This document shows, in pieces, positions 54,440 to 63,173 of a stretch of 64,000 nucleotides of DNA. A program made the translations under genes and the position numbers. The notes beneath the pieces are model-generated. The model was not told where the DNA came from, ran no database searches, and saw only the letters and a program-made list of their open reading frames with translations. Origin of the DNA: Candidatus Gastranaerophilales bacterium (GTDB taxonomy: Bacteria > Cyanobacteriota > Vampirovibrionia > Gastranaerophilales > Gastranaerophilaceae); contig CANRMD010000003.1 in NCBI GenBank assembly GCA_947631645.1, forward strand, positions 1 through 64,000. The letters are read 5' to 3'. How positions within the stretch are numbered: the first letter of the stretch is position 1; each line of letters starts with the position of its first letter.

Positions 54440-56084
54440 TTATCCAATTCTTTTTCAGTAAATTCAATATTTTTTCAAGTTTTTTTATGTCATAATTTAA
54501 ATTTTCAGAATTTTTCTTTTTAAAAATATTTGTTGTTAATAAATTATCCTTGGAATTATCTGTTAAATACGTAAAATGACTGTATATACTTCTTTGCAAA
54601 GTAACTAATTTAAAAACATTAAATAATTCATCGCTTTCGACAATAGTATAAAACTTATCCGCATCATTTGATTTATTATTTGATTTTAAAATATAAATAA
54701 GTTCGTAAAATTTATTCTTCCAAGCCATTACTGTTTTTTCGTCAAAAACACTATCAGTTTCAGATATTAGCTTTTTATCAAAATAATTAATATCTAATTC
54801 ATTCTGATTATAATAATCTTGAACTATATCTTTAAGTGCATCATTTTCCGAAGGAGTAATAAACCATCTTAAAGTAAATTCTTTTGTCAAAAACCAAGTT
54901 ACCTCTTTATTTGAAATTTCTTGAATTTTACAATTATTTTTTGCAAAATCTTTTAAATCAATATTAAGTAAATCAATATCACTCAACATAGGATTCCAAC
55001 AAATAAACTCATATGGGAATGAATGTTTTAACTCAATCGTTTTATTAACTGCAGAGTTAATTCTTGATTTAATATACTCGGGCGGAACTCTGTATTTACC
55101 TTCCGATTTTAAAAACTTATCAATAATTTTAAGCAGTTCAACCTGAGAAATATTATAAAAGCCGAAACAATCAACAATTCCGAAGAAATCATTAATAACA
55201 ACAGCTGACAATAAACATTTAGCCATGGCATTAACTCTTGAAATTAAAAATGCCTGATTTCCGTTTCCGTCAGGAATTGTTGTAAAAAATTGAGCAGGAG
55301 TTGAATTTTCAACAATCTTTTTGAAATACTCATCCGCTTTCGCCTCACTAGCTCCAGAAAACTTTATTTTTTTTAAACCTATTTGACAAGCATCTTTTAT
55401 TTTTTTATTATCCGAAACTTCAATTAAATATTTAAAAGGTGCTATTGCCAAAGATGATTTTGACTCCGATAATATTTCAATCACTTCAAGCAAAAAATCA
55501 TCTTCAAAATCAGAATATAAAATAGGATAAATAATATTTGCAAGAACATCACCCTTATAGTCCAAGCTTAAAGAGCGTAATAATATATTTCTGTCGTTCT
55601 TACCGACAGCAGATATAAAATCCAGAAAATCAAGCATAGATTCGGGATTAAATACAGCTGTTTCAAGAAGTTTTTTTGTTTCTAAGTCTAAAACTTCTTC
55701 AGGATTGTCAAAATATTCGGGCAAATCATTATAGTTGGCCTTTTCTCCGTCAACAACTCTTAGTAGCTGAACAAGCTTATATTTTGAATCATCAGACAAT
55801 TTTGAAGTTTTTAACATTTCAAAAATCTTATCACTGACATAATCTGACGGAATCAATTCTTTTATAATACAAGAACAAATCATATATTCAGCTTCATCTA
55901 ATTTTATAAATTCTTTTATAAATATATCAAATAAGGCTTTTTTATCTTCAATATCCGATAAATCAGCAATATATTTATTAAGAATTGTTTCAGAAAAAAT
56001 AGGAACTGACTTGATTTGAGAAATAACAGCAAGCACCTTAGCTCTGATTTGAAGTTTTGACAACATTATCTGATTTTGCTCCAA
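54432..56084 (-). CDS. Large hypothetical protein, 550 aa
   Basis: The function is not recognised. It is soluble, predominantly helical and acidic, with a HEAT-like feel in residues about 20-260 (repeating helical pairs) and a C-terminal part of unknown fold. There are no Cys clusters, no signal peptide and no membrane segments. It overlaps both the zinc-finger gene upstream and ruvX downstream, so it is part of that operon. The closest analogue in this window is the HEAT protein at 19791. Confidence 0.75.
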   Translation of the reverse strand: MEQNQIMLSKLQIRAKVLAVISQIKSVPIFSETILNKYIADLSDIEDKKALFDIFIKEFIKLDEAEYMICSCIIKELIPSDYVSDKIFEMLKTSKLSDDSKYKLVQLLRVVDGEKANYNDLPEYFDNPEEVLDLETKKLLETAVFNPESMLDFLDFISAVGKNDRNILLRSLSLDYKGDVLANIIYPILYSDFEDDFLLEVIEILSESKSSLAIAPFKYLIEVSDNKKIKDACQIGLKKIKFSGASEAKADEYFKKIVENSTPAQFFTTIPDGNGNQAFLISRVNAMAKCLLSAVVINDFFGIVDCFGFYNISQVELLKIIDKFLKSEGKYRVPPEYIKSRINSAVNKTIELKHSFPYEFICWNPMLSDIDLLNIDLKDFAKNNCKIQEISNKEVTWFLTKEFTLRWFITPSENDALKDIVQDYYNQNELDINYFDKKLISETDSVFDEKTVMAWKNKFYELIYILKSNNKSNDADKFYTIVESDELFNVFKLVTLQRSIYSHFTYLTDNSKDNLLTTNIFKKKNSENLNYDIKKLEKILNLLKKNWINE

Positions 56085-56341
56085 AATATATCAAGAATTT
56101 TTTGAGCCTCTCCGGATGGAAGTTTATCTTCCAAAATAAGATATTGAACTGCAATCATTGTACATTCAGAGCAAATATTAACCCCCGGACCTTGTACCAT
56201 TTTTGCCACTTGTGTATTTGGTCTTCCGCAGAAGCTGCAATATACAAGTTCAGAATTTTTTTGTTCTTCTTCCTTTTTTACATCCTTTGGTTTTGAATGT
56301 CTTGCATTTTTTAATGAAACTATTTTATCAGAATCGCTCAT
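56066..56341 (-). CDS. Stand-alone ClpX-type zinc-finger protein, about 91 aa
   Basis: The central part (about residues 33-58) is CSFCGRPNTQVAKMVQGP then VNICSEC, matching the N-terminal zinc-binding domain of ClpX in spacing and sequence (C-x2-C-x18-C-x2-C). No AAA+ domain follows; a short helix ends the protein. The ATG at 56341 has AGAGAG upstream and is preferred to an earlier start 30 codons up. It overlaps the 550-aa gene. It might modulate Clp proteolysis or act as an adaptor; inference only. Confidence 0.8.
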   Translation of the reverse strand: MSDSDKIVSLKNARHSKPKDVKKEEEQKNSELVYCSFCGRPNTQVAKMVQGPGVNICSECTMIAVQYLILEDKLPSGEAQKILDIFWSKIR

Positions 56342-56448
56342 AACACTCTCTTTAATTCTAATCCTCCATTTATTGTATACTATTTTCAAAATATTGCAAA
56401 ATTTTAAAATATCCGTTATAGTGTTAAACATCAGACAGGGGATTTTTT

Positions 56449-57006
56449 ATGAAAAAAATACTATTGTTATTCACAATATTGTCATTTTCTGTGTTAACAA
56501 CAGCATGTATAAATAATTTTGCAATACAAGAACTTAATAATAAAGCTGAATCGTATATGGATAAAGGTGATGCACAAAGTGCAATTTGCCGATTAAAATC
56601 AAGTCTTGATTTGGATAATGAGGTTTTTCAAACACATTACAATTTAGCCGTAGCCTATAACAGTATCGGAGAATATGAAAATTCTATTGAAGAACTAAAA
56701 AAAGCAATTGAATTAAAACCTGATTTTGCTGACGCATATTATACTTTAGCAAATGCAAAAGAAGCCCTTGCCTACGAACTAATTGAGAATAACATGGATG
56801 AAAATGGTAATCCCATTGAACTTTCACAAGATAAAATGTCTGAATTTAATAATAAAGCCGAAGAAACTATAGACGCTTACAATTCATATCTTGCTAAAAA
56901 ACCCAATGCAAAAGATACACAGCAAATTAACGACAAAATTAATGAATTAAATCAAAAAATAAAAGATTTTAATGACATTATTGACAATAATGAAACAACA
57001 AATTAA
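56449..57006 (+). CDS. TPR lipoprotein, 185 aa
   Basis: A lipobox (LTTAC, Cys at about residue 20) follows a hydrophobic signal, so it is a lipoprotein, and lgt is the next gene. Residues about 30-105 contain two TPR repeats (YMDKGDAQSAICRLKSSLDL, and NLAVAYNSIGEYENSIEELKKAIELKPDFADAYYTLA). TPR domains hold protein partners at the membrane. It starts the plus-strand operon 56449-61200. Confidence 0.9.
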   Translation: MKKILLLFTILSFSVLTTACINNFAIQELNNKAESYMDKGDAQSAICRLKSSLDLDNEVFQTHYNLAVAYNSIGEYENSIEELKKAIELKPDFADAYYTLANAKEALAYELIENNMDENGNPIELSQDKMSEFNNKAEETIDAYNSYLAKKPNAKDTQQINDKINELNQKIKDFNDIIDNNETTN

Positions 57007-57014
57007 AGGAAAAA

Positions 57015-57812
57015 ATGTTTAAATCACCCGGAGCCATTGCCTTTAGTATAGGAAGTATAGATGTTCATTACTATGGGATTATAATGGCAATATCAATGCT
57101 TATCGGTATATTAACTATATTGATAATTCAAAAACGTTTTTTTAAAGATATAATAACCGATAGCATTTTTGATATTTCTTTGATAGTAATAATATGGGGA
57201 TTAATCGGGGCCAGAGCATACTATGTACTTGCTGATTATAAATATTTTATACAAAATCCGATAGAGATAGGTGCCGTTTGGCACGGCGGTATATCAATTC
57301 AAGGTGCAATAATAGGAGCAGTATTAGCCGGATTATATTATACAAAAAAACACAATTTGAATTTTTTAAGATATGCAGATTTGTTTGTTTTTGGACTTGT
57401 AAGCGGTCAAATATTAGGCAGATGGGGTAATTTCTTTAATTCTGAAGCATTCGGAATTCCTTGTAATCTGCCTTGGAAATTATTTATTCCGCTGGCCTCA
57501 AGACCAAAAGATTATATTTTTTACGACTACTTTCACCCTGCTTTTTTGTATGAATCAATTTTAAGTATTTTAACTTTTTTAATTTTACTTATTTTAATAA
57601 GCAAATTAAAAAACCGTAAGGACGGACTTATATTCTTTATTTACGTAATTTTGTATTCAATTTCAAGATGTCTTGTTGAAACGATTAGAATTGACAGTGT
57701 TTTAAATGTAGGCATACTGCATATTGCTCATATAACCTCATTTATTTTTATTATCATTGCAATTATAGGGGTATTTATTATTTACAAAAATCAAAATAAA
57801 GACACTTTGTAA
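57015..57812 (+). CDS. lgt: Prolipoprotein diacylglyceryl transferase
   Basis: Lgt adds diacylglycerol to the lipobox Cys of lipoproteins. This 265-aa membrane protein has seven hydrophobic segments, the LIGARAYYVL block, HGGISIQGAIIG (about residues 95-106) and the essential GRWGNFFNSEAFG (about 135-147). It follows a lipoprotein gene by nine bases. Confidence 0.97.
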   Translation: MFKSPGAIAFSIGSIDVHYYGIIMAISMLIGILTILIIQKRFFKDIITDSIFDISLIVIIWGLIGARAYYVLADYKYFIQNPIEIGAVWHGGISIQGAIIGAVLAGLYYTKKHNLNFLRYADLFVFGLVSGQILGRWGNFFNSEAFGIPCNLPWKLFIPLASRPKDYIFYDYFHPAFLYESILSILTFLILLILISKLKNRKDGLIFFIYVILYSISRCLVETIRIDSVLNVGILHIAHITSFIFIIIAIIGVFIIYKNQNKDTL

Positions 57813-57835
57813 ATAATTTAGAATATAATAAAAGA

Positions 57836-58498
57836 ATGAAGAAAAGATATATTTGGCTGATAGAAATAATAGTTTGGCTTTTAATTATAAGCTCGGGGAT
57901 TGCGTTATTTATATATAATTCCGCAATAAAAGCCAATGCCCAAAATACATATTATTTGTTTTTTGATGATGTTGACGGATTAGTAAGAGGTTCTTCCGTA
58001 AGACTTATGGGAATTGATATCGGATATATCAGACAAATTAAAATCATTGACAATAAAGTATTTGTATCATTCTTAGTAACAAAAAAAGACGTAGCAATGC
58101 CAAAATGTGCAACAGCTACAATACAATTTTACGGATTAGGAGGTTCAACTTCTTTAGAGTTAACCCCCGCTGCTATTCCCGAAATAACGGAAGCCGAAGA
58201 AATTATACCTTCAAAAGCATATAGGGTACAAGACTTTTGGGACGGTCAAGCTTTAGTTGCTAATGTTATGATTAATATCTATGGGTCAATAGGCAGAACA
58301 ATAAAAGCCACAGGGCTTATTGATAAAAAGCAATACCTGAAACAGAGTGCTCTATTGGATAAATTTACGAAACAATCAGAAAAAATTAACAATACACAAA
58401 CAGTATACATTTATAAAATGAGTGAGGCGACATTAAATTATTTGCCAAAACTTCCCGACGATACTACTGAGCAAAAAGAGGACACCGAAAATGAATAA
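57836..58498 (+). CDS. MlaD/MCE-domain protein, 220 aa
   Basis: One N-terminal membrane segment (about residues 7-29) is followed by an MCE domain (about 40-120: YYLFFDDVDGLVRGSSVRLMGIDIGYI, FYGLGGSTSLELTP). MCE proteins bind lipids between the two membranes in phospholipid transport. The ATPase and permease (MlaE/F) are not adjacent, so it may be an orphan or share components encoded elsewhere. It overlaps upp by eight bases. Confidence 0.88.
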   Translation: MKKRYIWLIEIIVWLLIISSGIALFIYNSAIKANAQNTYYLFFDDVDGLVRGSSVRLMGIDIGYIRQIKIIDNKVFVSFLVTKKDVAMPKCATATIQFYGLGGSTSLELTPAAIPEITEAEEIIPSKAYRVQDFWDGQALVANVMINIYGSIGRTIKATGLIDKKQYLKQSALLDKFTKQSEKINNTQTVYIYKMSEATLNYLPKLPDDTTEQKEDTENE

Positions 58499-59153
58499 TT
58501 ATAAAAATGTATATGTAATTAATCATCCTTTATGTGAACACAATTTAAGCATAATAAGAAACGAAAAAACAACGGCTGAAGTATTCAGAAGTGCGGTTAA
58601 AAGAATTACGTATCTTTTATTTTATAAGGCATCAGAAGATTTAGAAACAGAAGAAATAACGGTTAAAACTCCTCTTGAAGAATGTACATGCAAACAATTA
58701 AATTCAAATAAAGAAATAATTATTGCTCCGATACTCAGAGCGGGTTTAATATTTTCCGATATAGCAAATGAAATTATGCCGTTTGCAACAGTAAGACATA
58801 TAGGCATGTACAGAGATGAAGAAACTTTGACTCCGATATGGTATTACAATAAAATTCCGATTGAATTTGACAGGCCTGAAAACAAGATAATATTTATACT
58901 TGACCCTATGCTTGCAACGGGAAATTCTGCTATTGATGCAATAAAATTGTTTGCATCTAAAAAAGTACCGCAAGAAAATATAAGATTTGTAAGTTTGATA
59001 AGTGCTCCCGAGGGCTTAAACAAAGTTCAGGAAATGTATCCTAATGTCAGAATTATTACGGCAAGCATTGATAACTGCTTAAATAATTGCGGATATATTC
59101 GCCCCGGTCTTGGCGATGCAGGTGACAGAATTTTTAATACGGTAGAAAATTAA
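58491..59153 (+). CDS. upp: Uracil phosphoribosyltransferase
   Basis: Upp salvages uracil with PRPP to UMP. The 220-aa protein has HPLCEHNLSIIRNEKT at the start, IIAPILRAGLIFSD, and the PRPP loop FILDPMLATGNSAIDAI (about 139-155), all matching the family. The C-terminal YIRPGLGDAGDR loop that binds uracil is complete. It overlaps mlaD and pgeF (TAATG), so it is deep inside an operon. Confidence 0.96.
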   Translation: MNNYKNVYVINHPLCEHNLSIIRNEKTTAEVFRSAVKRITYLLFYKASEDLETEEITVKTPLEECTCKQLNSNKEIIIAPILRAGLIFSDIANEIMPFATVRHIGMYRDEETLTPIWYYNKIPIEFDRPENKIIFILDPMLATGNSAIDAIKLFASKKVPQENIRFVSLISAPEGLNKVQEMYPNVRIITASIDNCLNNCGYIRPGLGDAGDRIFNTVEN

Positions 59154-59890
59154 TGTTTTATTTTGATGACTTTTACGGAAAAAAAATTCTTAAATCTTCA
59201 CTGTTAAGCGATTTTGACTGCTTTTTTACAACAAGAGATTTTGTTTTAACCTATAAAGACAGAGATGATTTAATTAGTGAAGCCGAAAAAAACAGGATTT
59301 TTCTTAAAAACAAATTAAATACAAACAAAATAATTACAGCTAATCAAATTCACAGCGATAATATTGCCTTAATAAATAAAGAAAATGATTTTTACGACAA
59401 TACCGATGCTCTTATATCAAATATAGAAAACAGCTTATTTATTATGAACTTTGCAGACTGTGTACCGATTATTTTATATGATAAAACAACAAATACAGGT
59501 GCTATTGTTCATGCCGGCTGGCGAGGAACAGCTCAAAACATCGCACAAAAAACGGTTTTTAAAATGCAAAATAAATTAAACATCAATCCAAAAAATATAA
59601 CTGCATTAATAGGTCCTGCCATAGGCAAATGCTGTTTTGAAACAAATGAAGATGTTTTTAATAAATTAATTGATGACAAAAACAATTTAACTCTATACGA
59701 AAAAAAAGGCGATAAATATTATATCGACTTAAAATTATTAAATTATAATCAATTGAAAAATACGGGTGTAGAAAATATAGACATTTGTAGCTATTGCACA
59801 TGCTGCATGTCTGATATATTTTTTTCATATAGGAAAGAAAAAGGTAAAACGGCAAGACACTCTGCCGTTGTCAAAATAAAAAGGGGATAG
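59153..59890 (+). CDS. pgeF: YfiH/PgeF-type laccase-domain protein
   Basis: This 245-aa protein has the family residues ADCVPIILYD (about 101-110), VHAGWRGTAQN and GPAIGKCCFE, and the terminal ICSYCTCCMSDIFFSYRKEK. Proteins of this family act as purine nucleosidases/phosphorylases and, in E. coli, as PgeF in peptidoglycan editing. Both roles are from family knowledge. The start overlaps upp by one base. Confidence 0.93.
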   Translation: MFYFDDFYGKKILKSSLLSDFDCFFTTRDFVLTYKDRDDLISEAEKNRIFLKNKLNTNKIITANQIHSDNIALINKENDFYDNTDALISNIENSLFIMNFADCVPIILYDKTTNTGAIVHAGWRGTAQNIAQKTVFKMQNKLNINPKNITALIGPAIGKCCFETNEDVFNKLIDDKNNLTLYEKKGDKYYIDLKLLNYNQLKNTGVENIDICSYCTCCMSDIFFSYRKEKGKTARHSAVVKIKRG

Positions 59891-59892
59891 AT

Positions 59893-61200
59893 ATGTCAGT
59901 TATAGAAAAATTAGCGGTAATTTCGGATACGGTAACAAAATTAATGAATTTTGTTGTTTCTGATGAGTCGGTAAAACCCGATTTCGATGAATATATTACT
60001 GCTTTATCCGCAAAAAATGCAGACCGCAGCAGAATGCAAGCACTAATTATTCCCTATATTTTTGAAAGAAGATTAACTAAAGATAAAAAAACCATATTAA
60101 ACCTATATGAAGAAAAAAATTCCGATCTTTCAAAAGAAGAAAAAGAAATTTTAGAAGCACTTTCAAAATCTTTTTCTTCAGTTTTTGAAGTAAGAAGAGT
60201 TATGAGCAGCGGTTTTGAGCTATACAATCTGATAAATGAAAAAATGTATAAAATTTTATCTTTAGTAAAGATGAATAATTTTCGAGGCATTACTCCGGGG
60301 CAATTTGCAATGTGCAGAATATTCCCTATGAAAAATGAATACTATCTTCTTGAAGTTTCTAACGTTATATCAAGCATTAATAAAGAAGAAGTTTATAAAT
60401 TTGCAATTGCTAAAATAATAGAAAAGCCCGAAGATGCCTACGAAGAAAACCCCAAAAAATTTGAGCAAATAGAAACAATAGTAAAAAACTTCGGCAACAA
60501 ATTCATTGAATGTTTTAACGCTGACGAAATAATAACAACAAATGTATATGCAGATAACCTTATAAATATGTTTAATACATATTGTGATGAAGGAATCATG
60601 CCTGAAAAAGACGAAATAGAAGCAAATATTAAACAAGTAGAAAACAACAGATATTTTACCGTATCAGATTTTAAAAATTCATATTCCAATTTTATGGAAA
60701 AATCACTTGAAGGGTTTTCATCCCATTCAAGCACATACGATATAGGAATTATATATGACAAAGAATTGGGTCTTTTTGTGCTTCCTTTTTATCAGACTTT
60801 CTGTAAAATATATGAAGCACAAGACTATAAATCCGTTCAAGGCTACAAAGACTGTGTTAAAAGCTTTTTAGAAAATGATAAAGTTAACGCCAACATAATA
60901 AGAAGAGTTGCAAGTAAATATCCGAATTTTACGGACAGAACAAATGAAATTTTGCAAACCTCATATACTTTAGATGAGCTTTTAAATTACTATAAATCAG
61001 ATTCTGTTGAAAAAAAGATATTTTCATCAGCAAGTGTACTGTATGCATCAAAAATATTTGAACAAATGATGACTACAGTAGCCGAAAAAGAAGAAAATAA
61101 ACCAAAAGAAGGTATAGATTATTCTCACGTAGGCAGAAACGATAAATGCCCTTGCGGCAGCGGTAAAAAATACAAAAACTGCTGTATGCCTAAAGAATAA
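59893..61200 (+). CDS. SEC-C motif protein, 435 aa
   Basis: Only the last 22 residues are recognisable: GRNDKCPCGSGKKYKNCC, a SEC-C zinc motif as in SecA, which often binds SecB or ribosomes. The first 400 residues are soluble and helical-rich without a known domain. It ends the operon begun at 56449, and is separated by two bases from pgeF. Confidence 0.82.
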   Translation: MSVIEKLAVISDTVTKLMNFVVSDESVKPDFDEYITALSAKNADRSRMQALIIPYIFERRLTKDKKTILNLYEEKNSDLSKEEKEILEALSKSFSSVFEVRRVMSSGFELYNLINEKMYKILSLVKMNNFRGITPGQFAMCRIFPMKNEYYLLEVSNVISSINKEEVYKFAIAKIIEKPEDAYEENPKKFEQIETIVKNFGNKFIECFNADEIITTNVYADNLINMFNTYCDEGIMPEKDEIEANIKQVENNRYFTVSDFKNSYSNFMEKSLEGFSSHSSTYDIGIIYDKELGLFVLPFYQTFCKIYEAQDYKSVQGYKDCVKSFLENDKVNANIIRRVASKYPNFTDRTNEILQTSYTLDELLNYYKSDSVEKKIFSSASVLYASKIFEQMMTTVAEKEENKPKEGIDYSHVGRNDKCPCGSGKKYKNCCMPKE

Positions 61201-61204
61201 ATTT

Positions 61205-62434
61205 TTATTTTTTCTTAGATTTTATTACTGTTTTTACATCATTATATTGTTTTAAAACATTTTTATCATTCGGTTTAATTTTTTTTGCTCTTTTTACCCA
61301 ATGATAAGATTTTTTTATAAGCTTTCTGTCATGCAATTTATAATAGTTATATTCATCAATATATGATAAATAAAGGGCTGGAATATAATTTGTTTTATTT
61401 ATAGAATATGCTTGTTCAAAATTAGCTTGAGCACTATCAAAGTCTTTTTCACGATATTGAAAATATGCCTTTTCAAGTAACTTAAGATCTTGAGGTTCTG
61501 CCACATAGCTAAAATGTTTAAATTCTTTCTGAGCTTCCAATATAAAGGTTTTTTTATCGGATGATTTTTTTACATTAATAACTTTAGAATTATATAAATT
61601 ATTTTGCCCTTGTGCTTTTAAAGCATTTATATTAAGGATATTAAGTTCATTATTAACTGCCGAAATTCTTTTCGCAGTAGAAGGATGTGTATCATAAATT
61701 GAATTAATTTCGGGGAGTCTGTCAAGAAAATTTAATGCATTAGAAGCTTCTTTCATATCAAAACCCGCACGTGCCATAAGAGTTAAAGCTTCTTTATCCG
61801 CTTGGTATTCCATCAATCTTAATTTTTTACATAATTTACTGATTTGCAAATCAACAGCAATATCCCCAAGTGCATATATAGCTTCTTCTCTTCTTCTCAT
61901 ATCTTCTGCCTGGCTTTCTAAATCCTTAATTTTATACTGGATTTCATAAGACTTTTGCCCATGGTTTAAAATATTATGAGAAATCTCATGCGATACAACA
62001 AAAGCCAAAGCTGTTTCATCATTATAAATACTGTCATATAAGGCACTATGTATTATAATCAGATTTGCAGCAGTTGTATATGCATTTACATCTTCGGTTT
62101 TATTTTTTATTCCGACTCTCCAATTTTGATATTGAAGGTTATTCGCCCTAAGCAGCTTTTCTGTTACTTTATATAAGTTAAATTGATCTTGATTTAAGAC
62201 AGATTTTATTTGTTTATATTTAACTTTATCTTCGTTAAGCTTTTTCTTATACAAATCAGCATCAACGGAATTAATTTTCCTAATTGTAATTAGTTTAGGA
62301 TCTTTTATCTTTATTCGCGATGTTTTAGAAACAGAGGATTTTAAAGAAGACTTTTCCGTTTTTGCAATAGAAGAAGAAAAGGAAAACGGAAATATAAAAC
62401 ATAAAATCAAAGATAAAATAATTATTTTTTTCAT
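61205..62434 (-). CDS. Secreted M48 metalloprotease with TPR region
   Basis: This 409-aa protein has a signal peptide (about residues 1-26), an M48-type catalytic block VVSHEISHNILNHGQ (HEXXH near residue 149) with the third ligand in LMEYQADKEALTLMARAGFD, and a C-terminal TPR-like region (about 320-385, YFQYREKDFDSAQANFEQAYSIN). The layout resembles BepA, the periplasmic quality-control protease for outer-membrane assembly. The ATG at 62434 with GGAAGA upstream is preferred to one six codons earlier. Confidence 0.9.
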   Translation of the reverse strand: MKKIIILSLILCFIFPFSFSSSIAKTEKSSLKSSVSKTSRIKIKDPKLITIRKINSVDADLYKKKLNEDKVKYKQIKSVLNQDQFNLYKVTEKLLRANNLQYQNWRVGIKNKTEDVNAYTTAANLIIIHSALYDSIYNDETALAFVVSHEISHNILNHGQKSYEIQYKIKDLESQAEDMRRREEAIYALGDIAVDLQISKLCKKLRLMEYQADKEALTLMARAGFDMKEASNALNFLDRLPEINSIYDTHPSTAKRISAVNNELNILNINALKAQGQNNLYNSKVINVKKSSDKKTFILEAQKEFKHFSYVAEPQDLKLLEKAYFQYREKDFDSAQANFEQAYSINKTNYIPALYLSYIDEYNYYKLHDRKLIKKSYHWVKRAKKIKPNDKNVLKQYNDVKTVIKSKKK

Positions 62435-62468
62435 AAAAAATCTTCCAGACAAAACAATTATAACACAG

Positions 62469-63107
62469 CTAAAGGGTTTTAAAATATTTACAGTAATTTA
62501 TAAGTTTACATTTTTCACAATCAGGTTTTGTCGGCTTGCAGACATTTTGCCCCAAGGTTACAAAAAGAGTATTAATCTCACTCCAGCATGTTTTAGGAAG
62601 ATTGGATTTCAGTGCAAATTCTGTTTCTTCGGGTTCTTTAGTACAAACAATTCCTAAGCGGTTAGAAATTCTATGCACATGAACATCAACACAAATACTC
62701 GGCAAGCCATAACCTTTTGATTGAACAAGATTTGCGGTTTTTCTTCCCACTCCTTTAAATTTTATAAGCTCTTCAATTTCTTTTGGTACAATGCTTTTAT
62801 AATTATTATAAAGCTCATAAGCTATATCTAAAATTTGTTTTGCCTTATTTTTATAGAACCCGACGGGATATATAGCTTTTTCCAAATCTTCAAGCTTTAC
62901 ATTTAAGAAGTCCTTTGGGGTTTTGCCAAGCTTTAACATCCTCATTGTAGCGGGATATGTTGTTTTATCATTTGTTCTTAATGAAAGTATACAAGCTATT
63001 AAGACAATAAAAGGGTCATGAATATCTTCCATAAACTTAACAAACTCTGTTTGAGGAAGATTCATGTTCTTAATTCCGTTTACAATTTTATCAAAATTTT
63101 TTATCAT
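62469..63107 (-). CDS. nth: Endonuclease III
   Basis: Nth removes oxidised pyrimidines from DNA. This 212-aa protein has the helix-hairpin-helix LIKFKGVGRKTANLVQSKG with the catalytic Lys (about residue 124), the catalytic Asp in VDVHVHRISNRLG and the iron-sulphur loop C-x6-C-x2-C-x5-C at the C-terminus (CKPTKPDCEKCKLINYC). It is divergent from the aminotransferase at the window edge. Confidence 0.96.
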   Translation of the reverse strand: MIKNFDKIVNGIKNMNLPQTEFVKFMEDIHDPFIVLIACILSLRTNDKTTYPATMRMLKLGKTPKDFLNVKLEDLEKAIYPVGFYKNKAKQILDIAYELYNNYKSIVPKEIEELIKFKGVGRKTANLVQSKGYGLPSICVDVHVHRISNRLGIVCTKEPEETEFALKSNLPKTCWSEINTLFVTLGQNVCKPTKPDCEKCKLINYCKYFKTL

Positions 63108-63173
63108 AGTTATATAAAATATTTCTGTTATACTATAAATTATAGAATAAAAATCTGGGTAAAGGGAATAGTT

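Noticed and set aside
56342-56431. 30-codon extension of the zinc-finger gene
   Set aside because: The added residues look like non-coding AT-rich DNA and AGAGAG supports the later start.
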